Source: Deefgea piscis
GTDB lineage: Bacteria > Pseudomonadota > Gammaproteobacteria > Burkholderiales > Chitinibacteraceae
NCBI RefSeq assembly: GCF_019665785.1
Contig: NZ_CP081149.1
Location: 992,001-1,056,000, forward strand
Reading direction: 5' to 3'
Length of the DNA stretch: 64,000 nucleotides
Shown here: positions 1 through 8,472 of the stretch, in pieces
Layout of the letters: the number at the start of each line of letters is the position of its first letter
Position numbering within the stretch: position 1 is the first letter of the stretch
Made by a program: the position numbers and the translations under genes
The notes under the pieces: model-generated
Database searches by the model: none
Told to the model about the DNA's origin: nothing
What the model saw: only the letters and a program-made list of their open reading frames with translations

Positions 1-5
1 TTCAT
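1..5 (-). CDS. First codon and a half of a gene downstream of the ydcV-like permease
   Basis: On the minus strand an ATG lies at 5-3, and the complement of 8-16 reads AGGAGATAG, a good Shine-Dalgarno about eight bases before it. This suggests that the importer operon continues beyond the window. In E. coli the gene after ydcSTUV is patD (gamma-aminobutyraldehyde dehydrogenase). Nothing in these five bases can show whether that holds here, so no product is assigned. Confidence 0.4.
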
Positions 6-46
6 CGCGCTATCTCCTGTGGGGCGGGTCGTGGTTGCTGGTCGCA

Positions 47-880
47 TTATTTACTGGCACCGGCGGTGTCTTCAGTGCCTTGGGTTAATCGCCAAGCCAA
101 TAAAATCGGCAGGGTGGTGAGCAACATAATGCCCAGTGCCACAACATTGGTGACCGGCACATCGCGCGGGCGGCCTAGTTGATTGAGTAGCCAAATCGGT
201 AAGGTTTGTTGTTGGCCCGCGGTAAAGGTGGTGACGATAATTTCGTCAAAGCTCAAAGCAAAAGCCAGCACTGCACCTGCGAGTAAGGACGTTGCGAGTT
301 GCGGCAGTAAGACGTAGCGAAAGGTTTGCCAGCCATCGGCACCTAAATCCATCGACGCTTCAATTAAGCTATATGCGCTACGGCGTAGGCGAGCGACGAC
401 ATTGTTGTAAATCACCACCACGCAAAACGTAGCGTGGCCGATGGCGATAGTCCAAAAGCCGGTTTCGATATCGGCCAAACGAAAGGCCGAAAGCAGGGCA
501 ATCCCCGTCACAATGCCGGGCAGCGCAATCGGCAAAATCAGTACCAGCGTAATCGCTTCTTTACCAAAGAAATTACGGCGGTATAGCGCTGCAGCCGCCA
601 TCGTGCCTAGCACTAAGGCCGATACAGTCGCGATGAGTGCAATTTTGATGGATAGCCAAACGGCCTCGAGTAAATCGCTGCGCTCGCTAGCGGCAATAAA
701 CCAGCGAAAAGTAAATCCTTGCAAGGGAAAGCTAAACGCCGATTCTTCGGTATTAAACGCATACAGTGCGACCATGATGATCGGAAAATGCAAAAAGAAA
801 ATACCGCCGACAGCCAGTGTCGTTAACCACCACGGCGCACGAGGGGCATTGGCATCTTGTGGTTTGCAATTAAAGCGCAT
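47..880 (-). CDS. ydcV: ABC importer permease, YdcV/PotC type
   Basis: Inner-membrane permease subunit of a binding-protein-dependent importer of the polyamine/opine class. About six hydrophobic segments are visible. The cytoplasmic EAA loop that contacts the ATPase is clear ([20 protein letters not shown], about residues 175-195). The 277-residue length is normal for the PotC branch. An upstream in-frame TTG exists at 883, but ATG at 880 has AGGAG at a good distance and is preferred. It overlaps the end of the preceding permease by 11 bases, implying translational coupling. The subtype comes from the neighbouring binding protein, which closely resembles E. coli YdcS. The substrate cannot be read from the sequence. 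Confidence 0.85.
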   Translation of the reverse strand: MRFNCKPQDANAPRAPWWLTTLAVGGIFFLHFPIIMVALYAFNTEESAFSFPLQGFTFRWFIAASERSDLLEAVWLSIKIALIATVSALVLGTMAAAALYRRNFFGKEAITLVLILPIALPGIVTGIALLSAFRLADIETGFWTIAIGHATFCVVVIYNNVVARLRRSAYSLIEASMDLGADGWQTFRYVLLPQLATSLLAGAVLAFALSFDEIIVTTFTAGQQQTLPIWLLNQLGRPRDVPVTNVVALGIMLLTTLPILLAWRLTQGTEDTAGASK

Positions 881-1811
881 CAAAAGCTCCTAAGCGGCGG
901 GCGATGGTGAGGTAGAGGGCAATAATCAGCACTGGAACGACGGTAAACGCGGCGGCGAGCGGCATATTGCCGATCGAGCCTTGCATCGTATACACCATGG
1001 TGCCGATGTATAAACCCGATGGGCCAATCAATTGTGGAATGATGTAATCGCCCAGCGTGAGGCTAAACGTGAAAATCGAACCGGCGACAACGCCGGGAAA
1101 CGCCAGCGGCAAAATCACCGTATAAAACGTTTGCCGTGGTGTCGCGCCTAAATCGGCGCTGGCTTGGATTAAATTGGCTGGAATGCGCTCGATGGATGCT
1201 TGAATCGGCAAAATCATAAAAGGCAGCCAGATATAGGTGAATACGGTGAAACGCCCTAAATTGGACGTCGACAAAGAGTTGCCACCGATGCTGGGCAGCG
1301 CCAATAGCGCATCGATGACACTGCTTAAACCCAGCTGGTTATAAAACCAGTACACCACGCCGCCCTTGGCCAAAATCACCGTCCATGCATAGGCTTTGAC
1401 GATATAGCTCGCCCACATCGGCAGCATCACCGCCACATACATCGCGCCTTTTTGCCAGCCCTTGGCGTAGCGCGCCATATAGTAGGCAATCGGAAACCCC
1501 AAAATGGCCGACGCTAAGGTCACCGCACACGCCATCACCAAAGTACGCAGTACCACGTCGTAATTGGCGGCATCAAACAGCGCTTGGTAGTTGGCCAAGG
1601 TCAATTGCTGCGTGACGGCCATCGTGAAGTCATCAAAGGTATAAAAACTTTGCCATAACAAGGCCAGCAAAGAGCCCAAATAGACAATGCCAAACCAAGC
1701 CAATGGCGGTAAAAGCAGCACCAGCAACAAGAGCTTGGGTTGACGCCAAAATAAATCAGACAGCCTGCGTAGTGGCATCCATTGGTTTGGGAAATGGTTT
1801 GGGCTGCTCAT
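870..1811 (-). CDS. ydcU: ABC importer permease, YdcU/PotB type
   Basis: First of two inner-membrane permeases of the importer, 313 residues, with about six transmembrane segments. The EAA loop runs [20 protein letters not shown] around residue 225. An N-terminal stretch rich in W, R and L precedes the first membrane helix, as in PotB/YdcU. The longer reading frame begins inside the ATPase gene. The ATG at 1811 is preferred because it makes an ATGA overlap with the ATPase stop. Together with the YdcV-type partner it would form the heterodimeric channel. Membrane topology is inferred from hydrophobic runs only. Confidence 0.85.
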   Translation of the reverse strand: MSSPNHFPNQWMPLRRLSDLFWRQPKLLLLVLLLPPLAWFGIVYLGSLLALLWQSFYTFDDFTMAVTQQLTLANYQALFDAANYDVVLRTLVMACAVTLASAILGFPIAYYMARYAKGWQKGAMYVAVMLPMWASYIVKAYAWTVILAKGGVVYWFYNQLGLSSVIDALLALPSIGGNSLSTSNLGRFTVFTYIWLPFMILPIQASIERIPANLIQASADLGATPRQTFYTVILPLAFPGVVAGSIFTFSLTLGDYIIPQLIGPSGLYIGTMVYTMQGSIGNMPLAAAFTVVPVLIIALYLTIARRLGAFDAL

Positions 1812-2815
1812 GATGCGGCCTCGTTGAGTAAAACCATGCTGTGCTTGGGCCAATGCACGGTGAGCGCGCTGCCAATTTCTGGAATAACGGCGCTATCGTT
1901 CGCCAGCGTGACCCAAACGCGCTCGCCGCTACTGACTTGCAAGGCCAAACGGCTGCTAGCACCAAGGTAATGAATGTCCGCCACTTGGCCATTTAATTGC
2001 GGCTCGCAGGTGCTGGCGCCAAGGCGAATTTGCTCTGGGCGCACTGCAAATGCTTGCGTAGCCCCAGTGATTTGTTTGGCGAGTGCGCCACGAATCACAT
2101 TGGCTGTGCCGACAAAATCAGCGACAAACACTGTTTTGGGTTGGGAATACAGCATTTTTGGTGTATCAATTTGCTCGATTTTGCCTTGATTAAAAACTGC
2201 TACCCGATCGGACATCGACAAGGCTTCACCTTGATCGTGGGTGACATAAATAAACGTAATACCCAGTTGTTTTTGTAACGCTTTGAGTTCCGACTGCATT
2301 TGTTCGCGTAATTTTAAGTCGAGCGCGCCCAATGGCTCGTCGAGCAATAACACCCGGGGTTGATTGACTAAGGCGCGGGCGAGCGCCACACGCTGGCGTT
2401 GCCCGCCTGACATTTGACCGGGTTTTCTCGCGCCAAATCCGCCAAGCGCCACCATGTCTAAAGCCGCCTCGGCCTGTCGATAGCGCTCCGCTTGGCCAAT
2501 GCCTTTGACCTTGAGCCCGTAGGCGACGTTATCGAGGATATTCATATGCGGAAACAGCGCATAGTCTTGAAACACGGTGTTGACGTCACGCCGATAGGGC
2601 GGCAAACCTTGCGCGCTCACGCCGTGAATGAAGATGGCTCCGGCACTGGCTTGCTCAAAGCCGGCAATCAGTCTTAAACACGTGGTTTTGCCTGAGCCAG
2701 ATGGCCCGAGCATCGAGAAAAACTCGCCATCCATGATTTGTACGCTGACCTCATCGACCGCGCGCACGCCGCCAAAATGACGACTCACCTGCTGAAATTC
2801 GACGGCAATGTGCAT
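1808..2815 (-). CDS. ydcT: ABC importer ATP-binding protein, YdcT/PotA type
   Basis: ATPase subunit of 335 residues that powers the importer. Walker A is GPSGSGKTT at residues 37-45. The ABC signature MSGGQRQRVALARAL is followed directly by Walker B (LLLDEPLGALD) and the H-loop region (YVTHDQGEAL). A C-terminal TOBE-like domain (FAVRPEQIRLG region) is typical of PotA/MalK relatives. Several in-frame upstream residues are possible, but ATG at 2815 begins the conserved domain at the expected distance and has AAGGAC upstream. It lies 124 bases after the binding-protein gene and overlaps the next permease by four bases. Substrate is unknown. Confidence 0.88.
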   Translation of the reverse strand: MHIAVEFQQVSRHFGGVRAVDEVSVQIMDGEFFSMLGPSGSGKTTCLRLIAGFEQASAGAIFIHGVSAQGLPPYRRDVNTVFQDYALFPHMNILDNVAYGLKVKGIGQAERYRQAEAALDMVALGGFGARKPGQMSGGQRQRVALARALVNQPRVLLLDEPLGALDLKLREQMQSELKALQKQLGITFIYVTHDQGEALSMSDRVAVFNQGKIEQIDTPKMLYSQPKTVFVADFVGTANVIRGALAKQITGATQAFAVRPEQIRLGASTCEPQLNGQVADIHYLGASSRLALQVSSGERVWVTLANDSAVIPEIGSALTVHWPKHSMVLLNEAAS

Positions 2816-2939
2816 ATTTTGTCCTTGCGGATGGCGCAGCCCGATTCGCCGCCGCGTGTATCGGGCGGCGAATGGTTTCACCATCCATTGAAAAAACCTG
2901 CGAGGCACTCGGCTGGCTAACCAGCCAAGTCATAGCGCG

Positions 2940-4088
2940 CTAACGACCACCCATAATGGCGATGTAGTCTTTAGTCCAGCGGCTATAAGGGACGCATTGC
3001 GTTTGGCTGCGGCATTGCGCTTGGGGTGTTTTCCAAAAAGCGATTTGTCCAAAACGCTCAAAGCCATTGCTTTTACAAAAATCACTGCCGCCGGGGGCTT
3101 TTTCGGCACAGGCTTTGCTCACGACGGGATTAGAGCCAAACCATTCGGCCAAGCCCGATTGCAGTTTTGGATTGAGTGAATGCGCCATCCATTTGTAAGC
3201 ACAGCTGATGTTTTTCGCTTCGCTATGCAGCATGGTGGTATCGGCCCAGCCGGTGGCGCCTTCTTTGGGAATCACCGCCGCGATCGGGAATTTTTCGCCT
3301 TGCAGCGCATTGATTTGGTAGCCCCAAGCGCTACTGGCGGCAATGCCTTCGTTTTTAAAATCATTCATTTGCACGGTGACATCGTGCCAATAGCGATGGC
3401 TAAGCTGCTTTTGTGCGCGCAGTAATTTGAGCACTTCTTGGTATTGCTTTTCATTCAGTTCGTACGGATCTTTAATGCCTAAAGCTGGATTTTTTTTCAT
3501 TAAATACAGCGCCGCATCGGCAATATAGATGGCGCCGTCGTAGGCTTGAATTCGGCCTTTATTGCTTTTGCCATCGGGTAGTTTTTGTTCTTCAAACACC
3601 ACCGACCAGCTGTCTGGCGCTTTGCCTGCAAAAACTTTGCTGTTATAGGCCAAGAAATTCGCGCCCCATTGATAAGGCACCCCATAGTGTTTGCCATCAA
3701 CGGTATGCCAAGCGCCATTGCTTAAACGCGGATCGAGCGTATTCCAGTTGGGAATCAGCGCAGGATTGATTTCTTGGACTTTCTTCCCGTAAATCAGTCG
3801 CAAACTGGCGTCGCCTGAGGCAGTGACTAAATCGTAACCGCCTTGATTCATTAAGCTGACCATTTCATCGGAAGTCGCTGCGGTTTTAACGCTGACTTTA
3901 CAGCCGGTTTCTTTTTCAAACTGAGTCACCCAATCGTATTTTTTATCCGACTCGCCGCGCTCGATATAACCGGGCCAAGCAATGATATTGAGCTTGCCTT
4001 CGGGTTTACCCAAGCTGCTTGGCGGATTGGCAATGGTGAATGAGCTGGCGAGTAATAGGCTGACAGCAATCGGGCTAAACCGTTTCAT
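2940..4088 (-). CDS. ydcS: Periplasmic binding protein resembling YdcS
   Basis: Solute-binding protein of 382 residues for the importer encoded downstream. Residues 1-20 form a Sec signal peptide. The mature part contains segments I recognise as nearly identical to E. coli YdcS, such as LNIIAWPGYIERG, TAATSDEMVSLM, YDLVTASGDASLRLI and the C-terminal RWTKDYIAIMGGR. E. coli YdcS is a PotD/PotF relative that has also been reported to have polyhydroxybutyrate synthase activity; whether this protein does is not known. ATG at 4088 is chosen over a longer frame because it begins the signal peptide and has TTGGAG upstream. A separate 510-base promoter region precedes the gene. This assignment names the whole operon. 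Confidence 0.88.
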   Translation of the reverse strand: MKRFSPIAVSLLLASSFTIANPPSSLGKPEGKLNIIAWPGYIERGESDKKYDWVTQFEKETGCKVSVKTAATSDEMVSLMNQGGYDLVTASGDASLRLIYGKKVQEINPALIPNWNTLDPRLSNGAWHTVDGKHYGVPYQWGANFLAYNSKVFAGKAPDSWSVVFEEQKLPDGKSNKGRIQAYDGAIYIADAALYLMKKNPALGIKDPYELNEKQYQEVLKLLRAQKQLSHRYWHDVTVQMNDFKNEGIAASSAWGYQINALQGEKFPIAAVIPKEGATGWADTTMLHSEAKNISCAYKWMAHSLNPKLQSGLAEWFGSNPVVSKACAEKAPGGSDFCKSNGFERFGQIAFWKTPQAQCRSQTQCVPYSRWTKDYIAIMGGR

Positions 4089-4667
4089 GATGGCGCTCCA
4101 AGAGGTGGTGTATTGATTGTAGGCAATGGCTGGAGCACGACTAGTTGGCATTGCCAATCGACACTATCGAAAAAACCGATAGCGTGGCTGGCCATATTGG
4201 GGTTGCGGCGGCGGCAAATGAGTCAGCGCGGCTTGGCAGGGTATTTTTGCCGCGCTAATGCGGTGCTAGCTCAGTCTTTGTCTTGAGCCTAATGCATCAA
4301 TTGAAAGTGAATCGGGGCGTAGTGCTCGCAAGATCCAAGTAAAATAGTTTTTAAATTTATATTGGGTATATGCATGTAGTCATTAATTTATAAGGCTTAT
4401 ATTTATATACCTACAATATATTTGGGCTTGGCTTTATCTGAGGGATCGGTTGATCTTGCTGGAATGGGCAATACTTGGCTTTCAGTGCGCGGGGGTTTGG
4501 GGTTTTAAATCGGCGTATTGCGCTGCGTCATGGCCGTCGTAGCGGGTGGGCGTAGTTATGGCTGTGCCATCGATTTATCCGAACGCACAGCAGCAAAATT
4601 CTTTTTTTTGGATTGCAAAGTATTGGGTGTGATGGTGCAAACCAATGTGGAATCAATGCAACAGCGA
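4089..4667 (-). promoter_or_regulatory. AT-rich promoter region of the ydcS operon with an inverted repeat
   Basis: This 579-base gap has no plausible gene. Its middle part (about 4340-4425) is much richer in A and T than its surroundings. It contains an imperfect inverted repeat, ATATTGGGTATAT at 4359-4371 and ATATACCTACAATAT at 4405-4419, separated by 33 bases. A LysR-family gene ends just upstream in the same orientation. Such palindromes with ATATTG/CAATAT edges would suit a LysR-type dimer site, but the assignment is inference. No clear -35/-10 pair could be fixed. Confidence 0.4.
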
Positions 4668-5606
4668 TTAAGATTTGGCCGCTTCAATCCGCGCGGCGGG
4701 CAGTCCACGCGAGCGGGCGAACTCTCGGGCAATCAGTAAGAAATTTTGTGCCGCTTCAGAAAGTGGGCTGCCGCGTCGCCACGCCACACCGATTTCAAGC
4801 ACTGGCATGCTCTCTTGAATTGGCCGCACTTCTAGCCGATCACCATCTAATGACCATGGCCGATACAGCATTTCGGGCAAAATCGATAAACCGGCACCGG
4901 TGGCCACCAAGCTACGCACCGCTTCGACCGATTGCGTTCGCATGGCCACGCGTGGCTTTAATCCGGCTGCGCGCCAAAAAGCGGTGGTGTTGTCATCGAG
5001 CTCATCGAGCTTGAGCATAATCATCGCTTCATTGGCGATTTCTTTTAAATTAATACTGCCAAGCTCTAATAGCGGATGATTGCTAGGCAGCCAAATTCGC
5101 CATGGCGCAACTTGTAATACTTCCACTTCCAGTGCTAAGCGGTTTTCGATATTGGATGTGAGCACAATGGCTAAATCCAGCTCGCCATTAACCAGCAAAT
5201 GCTCAAGATAGCCGCGTTCGTCTTCAACAATGCGCACTTCGACCTTGGGTAGAGTTCGGCGAAAACGATCGAGTAAATACGATAAAAAATAGCCCGACAT
5301 TAAACCCGTTACGCCCAGATTAAGCTGGCCAGTCATCGCATCGGGCCGCGCATTGAGCGCTTGTTGTGCGTTACGCACCACCGCCAAAATTTCATGCGCA
5401 TGGCGCAAAAATTGATGCCCAGCATGGGTGAGCACCATGCCGCGCGCATGGCGCTGAAACAGTGGCACGCCCAGATCGGCCTCGAGTGATTTAATCGCTT
5501 CGGTAATCACCGATTGAGAAATATTCAGTGTTTGCGTTGCACGGGTGACCGACTCCGCTTCGGCCACTGCAATAAAATACCGAACATTGCGAAACGAAAA
5601 ACTCAT
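4668..5606 (-). CDS. LysR-family transcriptional regulator
   Basis: DNA-binding regulator of 312 residues. The N-terminal winged helix-turn-helix (about residues 3-62) shows the usual LysR pattern: FIAVAEAESVTRATQTLNIS, then QSVITEAIKSLEADLGVPLF. The rest is a periplasmic-binding-like effector domain. It lies directly upstream of the ydcSTUV-like operon in the same direction, separated by an AT-rich region with a palindrome. It may therefore control that importer, but no ligand can be inferred. The start ATG has GGGGAC close upstream. The 150 bases before it lead into the MITE at 5757. Confidence 0.85.
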   Translation of the reverse strand: MSFSFRNVRYFIAVAEAESVTRATQTLNISQSVITEAIKSLEADLGVPLFQRHARGMVLTHAGHQFLRHAHEILAVVRNAQQALNARPDAMTGQLNLGVTGLMSGYFLSYLLDRFRRTLPKVEVRIVEDERGYLEHLLVNGELDLAIVLTSNIENRLALEVEVLQVAPWRIWLPSNHPLLELGSINLKEIANEAMIMLKLDELDDNTTAFWRAAGLKPRVAMRTQSVEAVRSLVATGAGLSILPEMLYRPWSLDGDRLEVRPIQESMPVLEIGVAWRRGSPLSEAAQNFLLIAREFARSRGLPAARIEAAKS

Positions 5607-5756
5607 ATTGTCCCCAAGCAGCGTGAAGGGTTGGCGTGTTTCAGATTAGTGTCGTTTTGGTGCTGTGAGCATGATGCTATCACAAGCACTTTATGCCGCT
5701 GGCTTGGCTTGGCAAGTCATGTCAGTCGCGATAAATTTTGTCGTAAATTTGGCCTT

Positions 5757-6042
5757 TAGGGTCTGTTGACGTTTGGTTTTCGGTCGCGCTGGAGCGATTT
5801 TCGCGGCAGATCAAGGCATTTTATGCGACCAATAACCCGTTATTCGAGCATGAAATAACGCAGAGATGCCGCGAAAAGCGCCCAGCCCTTAGGGTTTGGC
5901 TGCGGCTTTTTTAAATCAAGTCAGCCTGACACTGCGTTGAAAAACGCTCTTGCATAGAATGACTATGCCACGCGTCTTTCTCCTTGTTTCAGGCCAAAAT
6001 CAGCGCAAACGCGATCCGAAAACCAAACGTCAACAGACCCTA
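5757..6042. mobile_element. 286-bp MITE-like element with perfect 27-bp terminal inverted repeats
   Basis: The left end (5757-5783, beginning TAGGGTCTGTTGACG) and the right end (6016-6042, ending CGTCAACAGACCCTA) are perfect reverse complements over 27 bases. If the outer TA pairs are the target duplication, the inner ends are GGGTCTGTTGACG, which suits mobilisation by an IS630/Tc1-type transposase that targets TA. No transposase is encoded inside, so it would be non-autonomous. Internal stems include GCATAG-AATGA-CTATGC at 5952-5968. Shorter or decayed relatives occur at 22953-23029 and 60303-60411, and possibly at 52702. Confidence 0.8.
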
Positions 6043-6055
6043 GTGGCGGCCATAA

Positions 6056-6081
6056 AAAAAGCCAGAAAAATCTGGCTTTTT
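6056..6081 (-). terminator. Intrinsic terminator of the hdeA-like gene
   Basis: AAAAAGCCAGA, loop AAAA, TCTGGCTTTTT: an 11-bp stem flanked by A and T runs, so it could work in both directions. It lies 43 bases past the stop of the hdeA-like gene on the minus strand and just outside the right end of the MITE. Confidence 0.85.
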
Positions 6082-6123
6082 GGGCAGTACGATTACGATG
6101 ACAATTGCGATGACATATCGCGA

Positions 6124-6456
6124 TTACATATCGGCTTTGACCTTGGCCCAGCTGGATTTCACTTTGCTCCAGAATGATGATTTAGGATCTTTCTTACATT
6201 CTTGAATCACCATGGGCACGATTTTTTCAATGCCATCCACATCCATCACTGAATCAACCGGTTTGTTTTTCTTATTAAAGCCTTCAGCAAAATACACCGC
6301 TTTAGGCTGATAGCTTTCATCGATAGCGAGAAAGTCTTCGCACATCCATTTAGATACGGGTTTTTTTGCGCTCGCCGTACTGCTGGCAGTGGCAGCAACA
6401 GCGCCTTGTGCGGCAATAGCGATTAATACAGCAGCAGTGAGGGTTAGTTTTTTCAT
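6124..6456 (-). CDS. HdeA/HdeB-like periplasmic acid-stress chaperone
   Basis: Small secreted protein of 110 residues. Residues 1-21 form a signal peptide (AAVLIAIAAQGAVA ending). The mature domain starts with the HdeA pattern: W-M-C-E-D-F at about 37-42, and a second cysteine at 87 in QECKKDP. Cys39 and Cys87 are placed to form the single disulfide that HdeA proteins carry. Family members bind unfolded proteins in the periplasm at low pH. A lysine-rich C-terminal tail (WSKVKSSWAKVKADM) is present. AAGGA sits eight bases before the ATG. It has no operon partner and its own terminator. Confidence 0.75.
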   Translation of the reverse strand: MKKLTLTAAVLIAIAAQGAVAATASSTASAKKPVSKWMCEDFLAIDESYQPKAVYFAEGFNKKNKPVDSVMDVDGIEKIVPMVIQECKKDPKSSFWSKVKSSWAKVKADM

Positions 6457-7039
6457 CGCAACATCCTTATTAAAAAAAAGAAATATTTAGCAACAAAGTT
6501 CATCGAAAAGGGCAGACCTTAAATCGGTACTGCCTGCCAACAGACTAGACGATAGGCGGCAATAGCGTAGTGAAAAGACGAATTTGGCCAGCTCAACTGC
6601 TGGTCGCCGGAAAAAAATGCCGAACGCAGTCAATATGAATCGAGAGTCCAGCGCTGCCGTGCTGAATCGATGGCGTGCAATCCGGCGCTAAATGATTGGG
6701 CGCTGTTCTTTCTTGCTGAGCGTGTTGATGTAAAAACCACGGTATGGATGTAAATACAGTTCACTTAACGACCCCCCCTGAAAACCTGACGCAGAGGCAC
6801 AGAGGCGCGGAGGAAATCTTATTTCAATTTATCCACCCAAACGCATTGAACGTCGCCACCGAGCTTACCAATTTAGCCACAGCCAAACTTGGATTGCAGC
6901 CCACTTTGATTTACGGGTTTAAACTCTACGACAGGCAGCAGTCGGCCAAAAGCGGAAGTAATGTTTCGCCTATTCGTGCAAAATTATTATCCGCAGCCTC
7001 AGGATGAAAAACTCCATATTATTCGTTAAGGTTCATTCA
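6457..7039. other. Intergenic stretch with left islet repeat; no convincing gene
   Basis: A reading frame at 6744-7007 crosses a repeat and has no recognisable domain or ribosome site, so it is not called. What can be seen is a GACGCAGAGG-type repeat at 6789-6817 and the sequence CAATTTATCCACCC at 6825-6838. Both have matching partners on the far side of the DUF4826/CbrC gene pair. Nothing else is evident. Confidence 0.5.
6800..6817. repeat. Left copy of an 18-bp direct repeat flanking a two-gene islet
   Basis: CAGAGGCGCGGAGGAAAT here is repeated at 8271-8288 with one mismatch (third base). The pair brackets the DUF4826 and CbrC genes at a distance of about 1.47 kb. The motif belongs to the wider GACGCAGAG repeat type, also seen at 57380-57524. 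Confidence 0.7.
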
Positions 7040-7477
7040 ATGATAGATTACGACGAACCAGAATTTGAAGCACAGTGGCTTGCCGAACGCCGCGATGAAG
7101 TCGCGAACTATTTAAATCTTGAAGGCATTGTACACGGCACAATTGGAGAGATGCCTGCTTGGCATATTGCACCATACGTTTCGATTTGGGCTATTGAAAG
7201 CCTAAAAACCCCTAACTCAGTCGGGTGGTGGGCTATTTCAGGAGACCTACCAAACGACTACGTCTCAGCAAACAATGCCAAAACCCCAAGAGAAGCAATG
7301 CATGCCATTGCTTCTCTATGGAAAGAAGCCTCTCAATACATGGCTCGTGGAGAAAGGCATCCAAGTTTTGTCATTGGGAGCGGTGAAAGTGATGAAGAGT
7401 TGGCTCCCATGCTAGCCTCAAGAGCGGAGATGCTACTCGACTGGTCTAGCAACCCAGAAATTTGGGAGGAAATATGA
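7040..7477 (+). CDS. DUF4826 family protein
   Basis: Acidic soluble protein of 145 residues. The segments WLAERRDEVANYL, PAWHIAPYVSIWAIESL, GWWAISGDLPNDYVS and the WKEASQYMARGE region match my recollection of the DUF4826 family. No function is established. The reading frame extends further upstream, but ATG at 7040 (MIDYDEPEF) fits the family start and has AAGG nine bases upstream. The CbrC-like gene follows 52 bases later on the same strand. Codon use looks more AT-rich than the flanking operons, and repeats bracket the pair, so horizontal arrival is plausible. Confidence 0.6.
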   Translation: MIDYDEPEFEAQWLAERRDEVANYLNLEGIVHGTIGEMPAWHIAPYVSIWAIESLKTPNSVGWWAISGDLPNDYVSANNAKTPREAMHAIASLWKEASQYMARGERHPSFVIGSGESDEELAPMLASRAEMLLDWSSNPEIWEEI

Positions 7478-7529
7478 ACTCTAACCAGAAGCAGACTTAT
7501 TTAACTAACGATAATTGCGCAGAAAAACA

Positions 7530-8072
7530 ATGAATCTACCTTTGTTTAAATACCATCCTGACCCAGTTTCTACTGGAAGCATCATCAAATCAGATGCCGT
7601 TTGTGAGTGCTGTGGCCAATCGCGCGGATACATTTATACCGGTCCAGTCTATGCAGAAGATGAGATTGACTATATTTGTCCTTGGTGTATTGCTGATGGT
7701 CGAGCGCATCAAGAACTTGAGGCAAGCTTCACTGATGAAGATGGAATCGGTGGTGGTGGTTCATGGTGCGCTGTAACTAGTGAAATTATTGAAGAAGTTG
7801 CATATCGAACACCAGGATTTTCTGGTTGGCAACAAGAGCAATGGTGGACTCACTGCGACGATGCGGCTCAATTCTTGGGACGCGCGGGGAAAGAAGAGTT
7901 GCTTGTGCTAGGAACAGATGCTGTTTTAGCAATTCAAGATTCAACAGGACTTCCAGATGGAACAGAGTGGGACCGGTTTTTAAATGCCCTAGACAAAGAT
8001 GGGTCGCCAACGGCCTATATATTTCGTTGTCAGAAGTGTGGAGCACTTGGTGGTTATCAAGACTGCGATTAA
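7530..8072 (+). CDS. CbrC family (UPF0167) protein
   Basis: Protein of 180 residues, with the start chosen at MNLPLFKYHPDP because UPF0167/CbrC proteins begin in this way (LPxFKYHPDP). Two cysteine pairs suggest metal binding: CECC at about residues 25-28 with CPWC near 52-55, and CQKC near the C terminus. In E. coli, CbrC is a CreBC-regulated protein linked to colicin E2 tolerance. The molecular activity is unknown. No strong ribosome site is visible before the ATG. It is the second gene of the small islet. Confidence 0.75.
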   Translation: MNLPLFKYHPDPVSTGSIIKSDAVCECCGQSRGYIYTGPVYAEDEIDYICPWCIADGRAHQELEASFTDEDGIGGGGSWCAVTSEIIEEVAYRTPGFSGWQQEQWWTHCDDAAQFLGRAGKEELLVLGTDAVLAIQDSTGLPDGTEWDRFLNALDKDGSPTAYIFRCQKCGALGGYQDCD

Positions 8073-8247
8073 CGTGATGCAATGAAGCTTAATTAGTTTT
8101 CTTGATTATTTTGTTGCTCGAAAGCCTAGGATTTCCTTGGTAAACAGATATGCAGCTACCCCACATAAGCGACTGCTATGGGTCGGGTGCTGCCGCTCAA
8201 CCCAGTGGATAAATGCGTAAGCATGGGTGGCGGCGTCAAATAAGAAC

Positions 8248-8288
8248 GGGTGGATAAATTGATGAGAATCCACAGGCGCGGAGGAAAT
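8248..8288. repeat. Right boundary repeats of the DUF4826/CbrC islet
   Basis: GGGTGGATAAATTG at 8248-8261 is the exact reverse complement of 6825-6838. CACAGGCGCGGAGGAAAT at 8271-8288 is a direct repeat of 6800-6817 with one mismatch. The outer region thus shares both an inverted and a direct repeat with the left boundary. Just beyond, CTCTGCGCCTTTGCGTCA (8311-8328) is a decayed inverted copy of the GACGCAGAG motif. Confidence 0.65.
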
Positions 8289-8353
8289 TCAGGGTTTTGC
8301 AATTGATTTTCTCTGCGCCTTTGCGTCACAAGCGACATCAGCAATGAAATCGA

Positions 8354-8393
8354 GGAAAAAAATGCCGCTCACTTGGTTTAAGTGAACGGCATT
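8354..8393 (-). terminator. Orphan intrinsic terminator reading leftwards
   Basis: AATGCCGCTCACTT, loop GGTTT, AAGTGAACGGCATT (8361-8393) forms a 14-bp stem with one mismatch. On the minus strand it is followed by seven T residues (complement of 8354-8360). No minus-strand gene ends here: both neighbours, cbrC-like and phnF, are on the plus strand. It may be left over from a lost gene. The rest of the gap 8073-8410 holds only the islet repeats. Confidence 0.6.
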
Positions 8394-8410
8394 AGGGTAT
8401 GGATGTGTCA

Positions 8411-8472
8411 TTTTTCTTTCGTCTAGACGTCATCTTCGCGCCGTATAATGGCGCAGACTATAGAGGATAACC
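8411..8472 (+). promoter_or_regulatory. phnF promoter with a probable PhnF operator
   Basis: The 10-bp palindrome CGTCTAGACG lies at 8420-8429, and TATAAT at 8444-8449 would be the -10 box. The palindrome falls where the -35 box should be, so binding would block RNA polymerase. AGAGGATAACC gives the ribosome site for phnF at 8473. Related TCTAGA-centred palindromes stand before phnW and phnS2. Autoregulation by PhnF is inferred. Confidence 0.65.

Noticed and set aside
6744..7007. Open frame of 87 codons on the plus strand
   Set aside because: It crosses the GACGCAGAGG repeat, has no ribosome site or recognisable domain, and ends just where the DUF4826 frame opens.
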